8,599 nucleotides of DNA from JBCBTJ01 sp964597685 (GCA_964597685.1 CAZQZC010000112.1:1-8599), one strand, 5' to 3'; positions 1 through 5,962 are shown, counted from the stretch's first letter. Notes: generated by a model not told the origin, from the sequence alone. Translations and numbers: made by a program.

Positions 1-424
1 GGTCGAGGGCGAGAACGGCCACGATGCGTTCTTGATCATCTGAGAAGAACAAGCTCGCCCATCCAGCGCCCGTTTGCGCCAAGGCGTCGCGCGCCCGTCC
101 GAACGCGGCGGTTTTGACCGTGGCCCCCGCCTCCAATGCGCAATCCCGTCGCAGGGCGAGCGTCAACGCCGAAGCGATGGCTTCGTCGTCCTCAAGCTGA
201 AAATCGGCGACCGGAGCCTGGCGCGTTTTCGTGTCGGCTGTTGGAAGTTCGACGACTTTCGGGCTTGGTTTGTCCGACGCTTCCAAGTCCGAGAGGTCGG
301 GCCGCAAGAGCGCTTCGATTTCCGCTTGGCTCAGCATGCCGCGTTTCGACGGCAAGGGTCGAACGCCGTCATAGACAACGGATTTCGGCGCTGCGCCGGT
401 CTTCTGTAAAAGCGATCGAGCCAT
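1..424 (-). CDS. FliM-like flagellar motor switch protein, N-terminal part (runs off left edge)
   Basis: The gene reads leftward from an ATG at 424-422 and is open through base 1, giving 141 complete codons. A Shine-Dalgarno GGGAGG (minus strand, 434-439) lies 9 nt before the ATG, which decides the start. Residues 30-40 read MLSQAEIEALL, very close to the N-terminal FliM signature (LSQAEIDALL in enterobacterial FliM), the segment that binds phospho-CheY. After a Pro/Lys/Asp-rich linker, residues about 84-141 (LTLALRRDCALEAGATV, then WASLFFSDDQERIVAVLALD) resemble the start of the FliM middle domain. FliM sits in the cytoplasmic C-ring and sets rotation direction. Odd points: about 29 residues precede the signature and the linker is short, so this may be a FliM paralogue or a FliM/FliN-family protein rather than orthodox FliM. 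The C-terminal SpoA domain that would settle it is outside the window. Confidence 0.6.
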   Translation of the reverse strand, partial: MARSLLQKTGAAPKSVVYDGVRPLPSKRGMLSQAEIEALLRPDLSDLEASDKPSPKVVELPTADTKTRQAPVADFQLEDDEAIASALTLALRRDCALEAGATVKTAAFGRARDALAQTGAGWASLFFSDDQERIVAVLALD

Positions 425-466
425 TGATCAGCGCCTCCCAATCGCTCTCACGTTCTGCGGATGCGG

Positions 467-481
467 TTAACACGCAGTTAG
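467..481 (-). promoter_or_regulatory. CtrA-like binding site upstream of the FliM-like gene
   Basis: On the minus strand the bases read CTAA-N7-TTAA followed by C, one mismatch from the CtrA consensus TTAA-N7-TTAAC. The box ends 43 nt upstream of the FliM-like start. CtrA is the cell-cycle master regulator that activates early flagellar genes in Caulobacter and many relatives, so position and target gene fit. The match is seen in the sequence; CtrA binding is inference. Confidence 0.45.
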
Positions 482-500
482 GATTTCATGATCTTGGCAT

Positions 501-591
501 GAGTCGGAGCGTAAAGTTTAAGGAATTTCGAGCGCCCTTTAAGAGTCCGGTGACCCGGTCAAGACTCCGCTAAGCAATGCGTAACCGATTC
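501..591. promoter_or_regulatory. Cluster of four GANTC (CcrM methylation) motifs
   Basis: GAGTC at 501-505, GAGTC at 543-547, GACTC at 563-567 and GATTC at 587-591 fall within 91 bp of non-coding DNA. Reading the rest of the window by eye I find only about 13 GANTC sites in roughly 8.5 kb. GANTC is the target of the alphaproteobacterial cell-cycle methyltransferase CcrM, and GcrA recognises methylated GANTC at promoters. The cluster lies 77 to 167 nt upstream of the FliM-like gene, beside a CtrA-like box. Apart from this, 425-660 contains no supportable gene. Confidence 0.5.
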
Positions 592-660
592 TTTGTCTTC
601 GAGGCGCATGGTTGCGGGGTACGCCGAGGGGTCGATAAAGCAACCGCCGGGCGTTGGGTG

Positions 661-699
661 AAAAGAGAAAAGCGGCGCGGCGATACGCGCCGCTTTTTT
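661..699 (-). terminator. Intrinsic terminator of dksA (bidirectional)
   Basis: A perfect 12-bp stem (668-679 pairs with 686-697; core GCGGCGCG/CGCGCCGC) encloses a 6-nt loop. On the minus strand it is followed by a T-rich run (TTTTCTCTTTT), as needed for dksA, whose stop codon is at 714-716. Six T's also follow on the plus strand, so it could work in both directions. It separates dksA from the FliM-like gene, which therefore probably has its own promoter. Confidence 0.85.
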
Positions 700-713
700 G
701 TCTAAGGCCGGTG

Positions 714-1130
714 TCAATCGTCGCGGAGCGTGCGCTCGCGACGCTCGTGCCGCTCCTGAGCTTCTAGGCTAAGGGTCGCCGTCGGCCGCGCTTCCAGGCG
801 TTTCAGCGAGATTGGCTCGCCGGTTTCGTCGCAATACCCGTATGTGCCGTCTTCAATCCGGCGCAGCGCGGCGTCGATCTTGGAAATGAGCTTGCGCTGG
901 CGATCACGCGTGCGCAGCTCCAACGCCTTATCGCTTTCGGCGGAAGCGCGGTCGACAATATCTGGCAAAGCAGAATTGTCTTCCTGGAGATTATTGATCG
1001 TCGACTTGGAGCCCGCCAGGATAGCCTCTTTCCAGTTTGTCAATTTTTGCTGGAAGTACCGGCGCTGGCGATCGCTCATGAATTCCTCGTCCGCGGACGG
1101 GACGTAATCGTCGTTTTCCGTACTGGACAC
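714..1130 (-). CDS. dksA: RNA polymerase-binding transcription factor DksA
   Basis: A 138-residue DksA/TraR-family protein that inserts its coiled coil into the RNA polymerase secondary channel and, with ppGpp, controls rRNA, amino-acid and often flagellar promoters. The GTG at 1130-1128 is chosen as start: AAGGAG (1138-1143) lies 7 nt upstream and the predicted promoter ends just before it. An in-frame ATG at 1184 would fall inside the -35 box. The coiled-coil tip keeps D57-x-x-D60-x-A62, equivalent to the functionally essential D71/D74/A76 of E. coli DksA. The zinc-finger region keeps only Cys100; the other three ligand positions are Thr103, Ser121 and Ala124. This reduced finger is the usual alphaproteobacterial form and should make the protein less dependent on zinc (known of cysteine-poor DksA proteins, inferred here). 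It is transcribed alone, divergently from the 1382-2650 gene. Confidence 0.93.
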   Translation of the reverse strand: MSSTENDDYVPSADEEFMSDRQRRYFQQKLTNWKEAILAGSKSTINNLQEDNSALPDIVDRASAESDKALELRTRDRQRKLISKIDAALRRIEDGTYGYCDETGEPISLKRLEARPTATLSLEAQERHERRERTLRDD

Positions 1131-1155
1131 AGGCAAACTCCTTGATTTCGCGATC

Positions 1156-1184
1156 CCTATATCGTGCGCCGCCGCCGGCTGCAA
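1156..1184 (-). promoter_or_regulatory. dksA promoter (-35/-10)
   Basis: Minus strand: TTGCAG (1179-1184), exactly 17 bp, then TATAGG (1156-1161). This is a good match for a housekeeping sigma-70-type promoter in Alphaproteobacteria, where TTG is the most conserved part of the -35 box. Initiation would fall near 1149, leaving a 5' leader of about 20 nt that contains the AAGGAG site and leads to the GTG start. Confidence 0.6.
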
Positions 1185-1203
1185 TGTCTGAGGCGCGTCA
1201 CGG

Positions 1204-1215
1204 TCCGGCGCCGGA
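1204..1215. other. 12-bp perfect palindrome in the dksA/hypothetical divergent region
   Basis: TCCGGCGCCGGA is a perfect 12-bp palindrome 20 bp upstream of the dksA -35 box. A second, looser dyad (GCGAT-N11-ATCGC, 1227-1247, with ATCGAT and CGATCG in its middle) lies just beyond. Together they occupy the space between two divergently transcribed genes and could be operators. In GC-rich DNA short palindromes also arise by chance, so the functional call is weak. Confidence 0.3.
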
Positions 1216-1381
1216 AAATCAAAAGAGCGATTATCGATCGTGATCGCAGGCCGCGGCGTTCGCGCGCCGTCGCCTCAGATCCTGACAACAAAGGCCGCTT
1301 ATGGCGCCTGAAGGCCTTGATCCGGCCATCTCTCCATGCCGTATTGGGCGCTCCTTCACGAAGTCTTCAGGCAAGATCCCG

Positions 1382-2650
1382 ATGGCGATCCACCGGAAAA
1401 ACTCCGGCCGTAAATCAGGCTGGGCGCTGGCTTCAGCGTTCAACGCCCTGTTGCTTGTCATCCCGATTCTCGCAGCCCATGTCTTGGGCGACGCCATGCG
1501 CGGCGACGGCTCCAGCGCAGAGCCTTCGGCGGAGGCGCTGGTCGAAACGCGACGCGCAATCGACCGGGCATTCGCTGAGATGCCGCCGCGCGGCGCCGAC
1601 CGGCGCGCCTTCTGGGCGGACCTCGTCGACCGGGAGCTTGGGCGACGCGACATGTCCGCCGCACGCGGATTTCTTATCGCAGCGCCGCTTATGTTGGACG
1701 TCGATGATTCGCGGGCCGTGAACGCGGCGGCCGCCGCCGAGACATCGGGCGGCATCGACCAGCGCTTGACGCGCGCCGCGCTCTTGTTCCTGCCGAACGA
1801 TGTCCGCGCCGCTTACGAGGCCGCGAGCCGCCCGCCCGCGATCGCGCCAGCCGCGTCATACGAGCAGGTGAGCGAGGACGCAGACGGAGCCGAAAACGCC
1901 GACAGAGCAGCCGCTGAGCCGCCGCCGCCGCTGGATCGACGGCCGCGCGTCTTCTCCCTCCTCGGCACCGAGGCCGATTTGGCGGTGAACAGCCGGGCCT
2001 GGCTGCGTGGGGAGCCCAATGACGACTTCGTCCTGCGCTTAACCGGGCTCGCCATGGCGGCCTCCGATTTGGACGTCGATGGTCCCGCCCTGTTCGCAGA
2101 CCAGGCACGCGAAGCTGCGTCAATTTTGAAAGCCGCTCGTCGCGCGGGCCGGCTGCAGCGGCCCTATGCGCGGCACTTGGAAGCGCGGCTTGACGAGGCC
2201 CTGCCTGAGGACGTGCTGCGTCCGGCGTTGGAATTGGTCTTCGACGCAGCAGCGCCGTTGAGCGATTTGGCGGATATGACGCGGACGGCGTATGGGTCGA
2301 GCATCGACGCCGACGCCGCACGACGGTTCGCCGGAGACTTGGACGACGTGGCGCGGTTGGCTGAAGCAACCAGCGCTTCGGGAGCGATTACGCTTATTGA
2401 ATTGGTGCGCGCCCCCCACGAGATGCGGCAGGTCCGACTGATCGCGGAGGCGGGTGGCGTCCGGGCCATTGCGCTGGCGAAACAATCGGGCCGAGACGCG
2501 CTTAAAGCCGCGGAATCGGGGATTAAGTGGACCCGGCTTCTGGTGTTTCAGGTCATCGCCTTGGCTGCTGGGTTCATGGCGCTTTGCTGGCTTGCGCTGA
2601 TTGGCGTCGCCCGCAGTTTCAGACCGGCCCGAGCTCGGTTTTCGCTCTAG
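1382..2650 (+). CDS. Uncharacterised protein with a membrane segment at each end
   Basis: I do not recognise this family. From the ATG at 1382 it has 422 residues: a short basic N-terminus, a hydrophobic segment at about 14-37, a long soluble Ala/Arg/Asp-rich helical region, and a second hydrophobic segment at about 386-410 followed by a basic tail (RSFRPARARFSL). Around residues 153-191 lies a low-complexity acidic and proline-rich linker (SEDADGAENADRAAAEPPPP) that splits the soluble part into two lobes. Charges on both flanks suggest both termini are cytoplasmic and the large middle part periplasmic (inference). Start choice is uncertain: an in-frame ATG at 1301 has a better ribosome-binding site (AAAGG, 7 nt away), but the extra 27 residues look unlike a protein N-terminus. 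I prefer 1382 because it places a short basic segment directly before the membrane helix. The gene diverges from dksA and converges with marC, with its stop codon overlapping marC's. Confidence 0.8.
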   Translation: MAIHRKNSGRKSGWALASAFNALLLVIPILAAHVLGDAMRGDGSSAEPSAEALVETRRAIDRAFAEMPPRGADRRAFWADLVDRELGRRDMSAARGFLIAAPLMLDVDDSRAVNAAAAAETSGGIDQRLTRAALLFLPNDVRAAYEAASRPPAIAPAASYEQVSEDADGAENADRAAAEPPPPLDRRPRVFSLLGTEADLAVNSRAWLRGEPNDDFVLRLTGLAMAASDLDVDGPALFADQAREAASILKAARRAGRLQRPYARHLEARLDEALPEDVLRPALELVFDAAAPLSDLADMTRTAYGSSIDADAARRFAGDLDDVARLAEATSASGAITLIELVRAPHEMRQVRLIAEAGGVRAIALAKQSGRDALKAAESGIKWTRLLVFQVIALAAGFMALCWLALIGVARSFRPARARFSL

Positions 2651-3294
2651 ACGCCGAACGCGCCCTTCACGCCGTCCAGAATCAATTGCGCCGAGAGCGC
2701 CGCCAAAATCACACCGAAGATGCGCGTCACAGCGCCGGCGACGCTTGCGCCCATCGCCCTCACCAGAGGCCCGGCGGCCAGGAATACGAGCAAGCACAAC
2801 AGAAGATTGGCCAAGATCGCCAGAAGAATGACCGCTTGGCTGCGCCAATCCGCCGCCTCCGACATGAAGAGCATCGCCGTCGCAATCGACCCAGGTCCGG
2901 CGAGCATGGGGATGCCGATGGGAAACACGGAAACATCGTCGAGCTCGCCGGTCTTGTCTTCCTCGGCCAGAACGCCCTCTGCGCGCGTTTCCCGCCGCTC
3001 CGTTCGCTTCTCAAAGACCATGTCGAGGGCGATCAGAAACAGGAGCACGCCCCCCGCGGCGCGAAACGCGTCGATTGATATTTTGAGGCTGTCCAAGAGC
3101 CAGGCGCCGGCGAATGCGAAGAAGAAAATGATAATGGTCGCCACGATCACCGATCGCACGGCCATAGAGCGGCGATATGCTGCGTCGCCCCGCGCGGTCA
3201 GCGACGCGAAGACCGGCGCAACGCCGACGGCGTCGATGAGAACGAAAAACGTGACGAACGCCGATGTGAAAAGTGCGAGTGTAGTCGAATTCAT
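2647..3294 (-). CDS. MarC family integral membrane protein
   Basis: 215 residues, the usual MarC length, with six hydrophobic segments at about 5-30, 46-68, 76-94, 123-144, 153-180 and 184-209. Family signatures are visible: the N-terminal DAVGVAPVF (family form DPxGxxPxF, here with Ala for the first Pro) and PIGIPMLAGPGSIATAM at 125-141, the hallmark repeat of helix 4. A charged cytoplasmic loop (about 95-120, rich in E, K and R) separates the two three-helix halves. MarC proteins were once linked to multiple antibiotic resistance, a link since withdrawn; their substrate is not established. The start lies 9 nt after the stop of orf96 without a convincing Shine-Dalgarno site, so translation is probably coupled to the flbT-orf96 transcript. 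Confidence 0.92.
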   Translation of the reverse strand: MNSTTLALFTSAFVTFFVLIDAVGVAPVFASLTARGDAAYRRSMAVRSVIVATIIIFFFAFAGAWLLDSLKISIDAFRAAGGVLLFLIALDMVFEKRTERRETRAEGVLAEEDKTGELDDVSVFPIGIPMLAGPGSIATAMLFMSEAADWRSQAVILLAILANLLLCLLVFLAAGPLVRAMGASVAGAVTRIFGVILAALSAQLILDGVKGAFGV

Positions 3295-3303
3295 GGGCCG
3301 CGC

Positions 3304-3594
3304 TTAGCGGGCCTCGCGGACCGCGTCGAGCAAGACTTTTATGTCGTCGGCGACCGGGGGCGTCTCAGCCGCGCCCAGAGCGCTCAAGCGGCCACCGCCC
3401 TCAGCCAATGCGCGGAGCATGCGAAATCCCTTCAAGCGTTGAAGGAGACCGGCCAAACCGGCGCGGCCGTCGGCGCGCGCAATGCGGCCGCTGTCCAGCT
3501 GCACGGCGATATCCATAGACGCGCGCCCCGATTCGATCAGGGCGATCGCCGCATCAAGGTCTGTGATCGGTTCAGTCGCCGGCGCCGCGTTCAT
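3304..3594 (-). CDS. Small uncharacterised protein coupled to FlbT (orf96)
   Basis: A 96-residue soluble protein whose ATG (3594-3592) overlaps the flbT TGA (3593-3591) as ATGA, a classic sign of translational coupling and often of a shared function or complex. It contains a single Met-rich basic patch (LLQRLKGFRMLRAL, about 50-63) and is otherwise predicted helical: helices about 11-24, 43-66 and 82-95, with a Gly/Pro break near 66-81. No cysteine, signal peptide or membrane segment is present. In many Alphaproteobacteria flbT is next to flaF, but the FlaF signatures (such as NRRLW) are absent here, so I do not call it FlaF. A small flagellar regulator or export-chaperone-like role is possible from context only. 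Confidence 0.75.
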   Translation of the reverse strand: MNAAPATEPITDLDAAIALIESGRASMDIAVQLDSGRIARADGRAGLAGLLQRLKGFRMLRALAEGGGRLSALGAAETPPVADDIKVLLDAVREAR

Positions 3595-3995
3595 AATGCA
3601 ACCGCCTGTCTAGCTTGCGCGGGCTCCAGCGCACGCATGATCTCCCGACACTGGGTCAGGGCGCGATACAGGTCGCCGACGGCGGCGGACGAGGCTATCG
3701 CAACGATCGCATCGCGGTCGTGCTGCGACGTGCAGGAGGCGACAAGGTCGGCCAAAGCCAGCGTGGCGTGATCGTAAAACGACCCCTCGTTATCGCCGGC
3801 CAAGTACATCTGCATAATGGCGAAGTATGCGCGTTTCGCCGGCGTATCGGCTTCTTCGGGCTGCATGATGTCTTTTTCACGCAGGATCCGGGCGCGATTC
3901 TCCAAAAGCAGCACGCCGCGCCGCTCACCGTTTCGCAGCACCGCGCCGTTGAGGATGAACGCCTCGCCCGGCTTAAGGGAAAGTTTTAGCGCCAT
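3591..3995 (-). CDS. flbT: Flagellar biosynthesis regulator FlbT
   Basis: A 134-residue FlbT. The N-terminal block is highly characteristic: MALKLSLKPGEAFILNGAVL, then NGERRGVLLLENRARILREKDIMQPEEADTPA split over residues 22-53, followed by AYFAIMQMYL at 56-65, all recognisable from Caulobacter FlbT. In Caulobacter FlbT acts after transcription: it binds the leader of flagellin mRNA and destabilises it until the hook is complete, and it works with FlaF. Elsewhere it can act positively. The C-terminal part (after about residue 70) is less conserved, as is usual in the family. The start is fixed by the family N-terminus; the nearest purine-rich site (AAGGG) is rather far, about 12 nt upstream. 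It is first in the operon flbT-orf96-marC and diverges from the SDR gene. Confidence 0.95.
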   Translation of the reverse strand: MALKLSLKPGEAFILNGAVLRNGERRGVLLLENRARILREKDIMQPEEADTPAKRAYFAIMQMYLAGDNEGSFYDHATLALADLVASCTSQHDRDAIVAIASSAAVGDLYRALTQCREIMRALEPAQARQAVAL

Positions 3996-4041
3996 CGAAA
4001 TGCCAGCCCTTAATCACTGAAATGAATTTGCGCTGCAGGCG

Positions 4042-4056
4042 TTAACAATTGATTGC
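4042..4056 (-). promoter_or_regulatory. Degenerate CtrA-like site upstream of flbT
   Basis: The plus strand reads TTAA-N7-TTGC; the minus strand, facing flbT, reads GCAA-N7-TTAAC. One half-site (TTAAC) is perfect and the other has two mismatches to TTAA. It lies 46 nt before the flbT start, almost the same distance as the CtrA-like box before the FliM-like gene. The match alone is weak; the parallel placement before a second flagellar gene is the reason for listing it. Confidence 0.25.
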
Positions 4057-4107
4057 CCTCCCGCCACGATTGCAAATCAAAGAACCTCGCAAACTAGTCG
4101 AACGCGA

Positions 4108-4123
4108 GGTCGATTGGTCGATT
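4108..4123 (+). repeat. Tandem 8-mer GGTCGATT x2 in the flbT/SDR divergent region
   Basis: Two perfect consecutive copies of GGTCGATT occupy 4108-4123, directly followed by TTGACT-like bases (4122-4127) that could serve as a -35 box for the SDR gene. No convincing -10 box lies 16-18 bp further on. A direct repeat in this position could be a regulator's binding site on the plus-strand promoter (inference). The rest of 3996-4180 shows nothing else I can name. Confidence 0.35.
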
Positions 4124-4180
4124 GACTTCCTTCAGCCAACGCCCTGTCCTCTAAGGCGGAAACGCTCAGGAGCATTCGGA

Positions 4181-4990
4181 ATGGACCAAGATCTGAAGAA
4201 CCGTAAGGCGATCGTCACAGGCTCTGCGACCGGGCTCGGACGGTCCTTCGCGGCTAAGCTCGCCGAGCGCGGCGCTGACTTAATTGTGAACTACACGCGC
4301 AGCCAAACCGAGGCCGAGGAGACCGCCGGCCTCTGCCAGAAGGCCGGCGCGGAAGTGCAGCTTGTGCAAGCCGACGTGTCCGAACCCGAAGGCTGTCGCG
4401 CGCTTAGAGATGCGGCCGCCGGCTGGGAGCGTCTGGATATTCTGATCAATAACGCCGGCATCACGCGCCGCGCGCCGAATCACGCCGATCTCAACGCCTT
4501 GTCCAAAGCGGATTTCATGGACACGTACGCCGTCAACGTCGCGGGGCCGTTTCTGATGGTGCAGGCGTGCGAAGATCTGCTGCGCGCCGCGCATGCCGCC
4601 AGCGGCCGGGCAAGCGCTGTTCTCAACATCTCGTCGATCGCAGGCGTGACGGGCATCGGATCGTCTGTCGCTTATGCTGCAACCAAGGGCGCGCTCAACA
4701 CATTGACGTTGTCGCTTGCGCGCGCGCTCGCCCCGGCGATCCGGGTCAACGCGCTTTGCCCGGGCTACATCGATACGCGCTGGTTCAAGGACCATATGGA
4801 AGAAGACAAGTATCTCGCTCTGCGGGGGTCTGTCGAAAAGGCCACGCCCCTGAAGGCCGCCAGCGGGCCGGACGACATCGCCGACGCGGGTCTGTTTTTC
4901 ATCACCGACGCGGCGCGCCACGTCACCGGTGAAACGCTGCTGGCGGATGCGGGAACCCATCTGGGCTTTGCGCCGCTGACCGCCAGATAA
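4181..4990 (+). CDS. SDR family NAD(P)-dependent oxidoreductase
   Basis: A 269-residue classical short-chain dehydrogenase/reductase. Motifs in order: TGSATGLG at 13-20 (cofactor-binding TGxxxGxG), NNAG at 90-93, Asn119 (VNVAG), catalytic Ser152 (NISS), Tyr165 and Lys169 (YAATK), CPGYIDT at 193-199 and VTGETLLADAG near the C-terminus. The catalytic tetrad is therefore intact. The segment after the second strand (NYTRSQTEAEE) has FabG-like Arg/Ser residues that favour NADP(H) (inference). The overall pattern is that of 3-oxoacyl-ACP reductase-like SDRs; the substrate cannot be told. The ATG at 4181 is chosen because CAGGAG (4167-4172) lies 8 nt upstream and the fold begins directly after it. 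The reading frame extends upstream to 4049, but that extension has no SDR character. Confidence 0.93.
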   Translation: MDQDLKNRKAIVTGSATGLGRSFAAKLAERGADLIVNYTRSQTEAEETAGLCQKAGAEVQLVQADVSEPEGCRALRDAAAGWERLDILINNAGITRRAPNHADLNALSKADFMDTYAVNVAGPFLMVQACEDLLRAAHAASGRASAVLNISSIAGVTGIGSSVAYAATKGALNTLTLSLARALAPAIRVNALCPGYIDTRWFKDHMEEDKYLALRGSVEKATPLKAASGPDDIADAGLFFITDAARHVTGETLLADAGTHLGFAPLTAR

Positions 4991-5029
4991 GCGCCCGAAC
5001 GCCCCCATCACGATCAATTGACCCTCACG

Positions 5030-5048
5030 GCGCCTGAAAATCAGGCGC
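5030..5048. other. Perfect hairpin after the SDR gene
   Basis: GCGCCTGAAAATCAGGCGC folds into an 8-bp perfect stem with a 3-nt AAA loop, 39 nt after the SDR stop and 115 nt before the porin start. No T-run follows on the plus strand, so it is not a standard intrinsic terminator. It could be a weak terminator, a 3'-end stabiliser of the SDR mRNA, or an operator for the porin gene. The remainder of 4991-5163 shows only short GC-rich inverted repeats in the porin leader (for example CCCC-GTT-GGGG at 5115-5125). Confidence 0.45.
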
Positions 5049-5163
5049 AGGCCGTCGGCTGGGGGAAAATCTGCCGCAATCCGTGGCGTTCGGCCCCCCT
5101 CACGAAAAGGTTCTCCCCGTTGGGGCCGCCTGTGTTGCGGCAAATGACGAGGGAGTACGCATA

Positions 5164-5916
5164 ATGAATTACAGGTTTGGCCTTCTCGGCGTGGTTGCGT
5201 TCGCCGCCGCGGCCGGGGCGAGCGCTCAAGGCGCCGAAACGGAGACGTTCTTCGGCGGCGAGTTCTCCGGAAACGTTGCGATCACGAGCGATTATATTTT
5301 CCGCGGGATCTCGCAAACGGCGGGCGACCCCACCGTGCAGGGCGGGTTCGATTGGGCGAGCGAGGATTTCTACGCCGGCATCTGGGCCTCGGGCGTCGAC
5401 TTTGGCGACGGCACGAGCGCGGAAGTGGATTTCTACGGCGGCTGGACGCCCTCCATCGGCGCCGTCGATTTCAATGTCGGCATTCTCTACTACCTCTATC
5501 CGGCCGCTCCTCAGGATCCGCAGCAGAATTATGTCGAGTTCATCCTCGGCGCGAGCACCACATTGGCGGGCTTCCTAAATGTTGGAATCCAGGGCGCCTA
5601 CTCGCCGGACTATTATTTGGAAGCGGGCGACTCGCTCTTTCTCAGCGGGACGGCGGGCTTTCCTGTCATCCCGCCAACGCCGTTAGGGAACAGCACGTTC
5701 AGCGCCTCCTTCGGCGGGTCGATCAATTATCTTGAGTTCTTTCAGGACGAGGTCGCCATCGCCACAACCTTTCCGTTTGAGGATTATGTGACCTGGGACG
5801 TGGGCGCGACCCTGTCCTATTACGGCTTTGATCTGGACCTGAAATACGTCGCTGAAACCGGTCTCGCCGCCAGCGACAGCGATTCGTTCGTGGCCACCCT
5901 GTCGCGCAGCTTCTGA
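5164..5916 (+). CDS. TorF family putative porin (Gcw_chp)
   Basis: 250 residues with a Sec signal peptide (basic MNYR, hydrophobic core to about residue 19, cleavage likely after ASA at 19-21). The mature protein opens with the family hallmark GNVAITSDYIFRGISQT at 36-52, then QGGFDW, YAGIWASGVDFGD and VDFYGGWTP. These are the alternating aromatic/polar strands of the Gcw_chp family, assigned as TorF putative outer-membrane porins. The C-terminal residue is Phe preceded by alternating hydrophobics (FVATLSRSF), the usual signal for outer-membrane insertion by the BAM complex. The start at 5164 has GAGGGAG (5149-5155) 8 nt upstream and gives an intact signal peptide; the open frame runs back to 5083 but that would bury the signal sequence. 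Transported substrate is unknown. It appears to be a single-gene transcript ending at the terminator at 5963-5998. Confidence 0.93.
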   Translation: MNYRFGLLGVVAFAAAAGASAQGAETETFFGGEFSGNVAITSDYIFRGISQTAGDPTVQGGFDWASEDFYAGIWASGVDFGDGTSAEVDFYGGWTPSIGAVDFNVGILYYLYPAAPQDPQQNYVEFILGASTTLAGFLNVGIQGAYSPDYYLEAGDSLFLSGTAGFPVIPPTPLGNSTFSASFGGSINYLEFFQDEVAIATTFPFEDYVTWDVGATLSYYGFDLDLKYVAETGLAASDSDSFVATLSRSF

Positions 5917-5962
5917 TCGTACGACACTTGCGCGGGGACGCCCTCTCCCCCTGCGCACACTG

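Noticed and set aside
494..510. Sigma-54-like TGGCATG element in the FliM-like upstream region
   Set aside because: It is on the wrong strand for the gene and the -12 GC is one base out of register.
74..573. Plus-strand open frames opposite the FliM-like gene
   Set aside because: The minus strand has a ribosome-binding site and the FliM signature; the plus-strand frames are compositionally biased and lack recognisable domains.
610..645. Inverted repeat GGTTGC...GCAACC upstream of the FliM-like gene
   Set aside because: Only 6-bp arms with a 24-nt loop; not distinguishable from chance.
3304..3594. Naming orf96 FlaF because it follows flbT
   Set aside because: None of the FlaF sequence signatures I know are present; position alone is not enough.
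3989..4006. Sigma-54-like TGGCAT-N5-TGGC on the minus strand at the flbT start
   Set aside because: The spacing fits a -24/-12 element, but the -12 part overlaps the flbT ATG, so transcription would begin inside flbT.
4280..5143. A 287-codon minus-strand open frame across the SDR gene
   Set aside because: It is antisense to an SDR with an intact catalytic tetrad, and shows no motif of its own.
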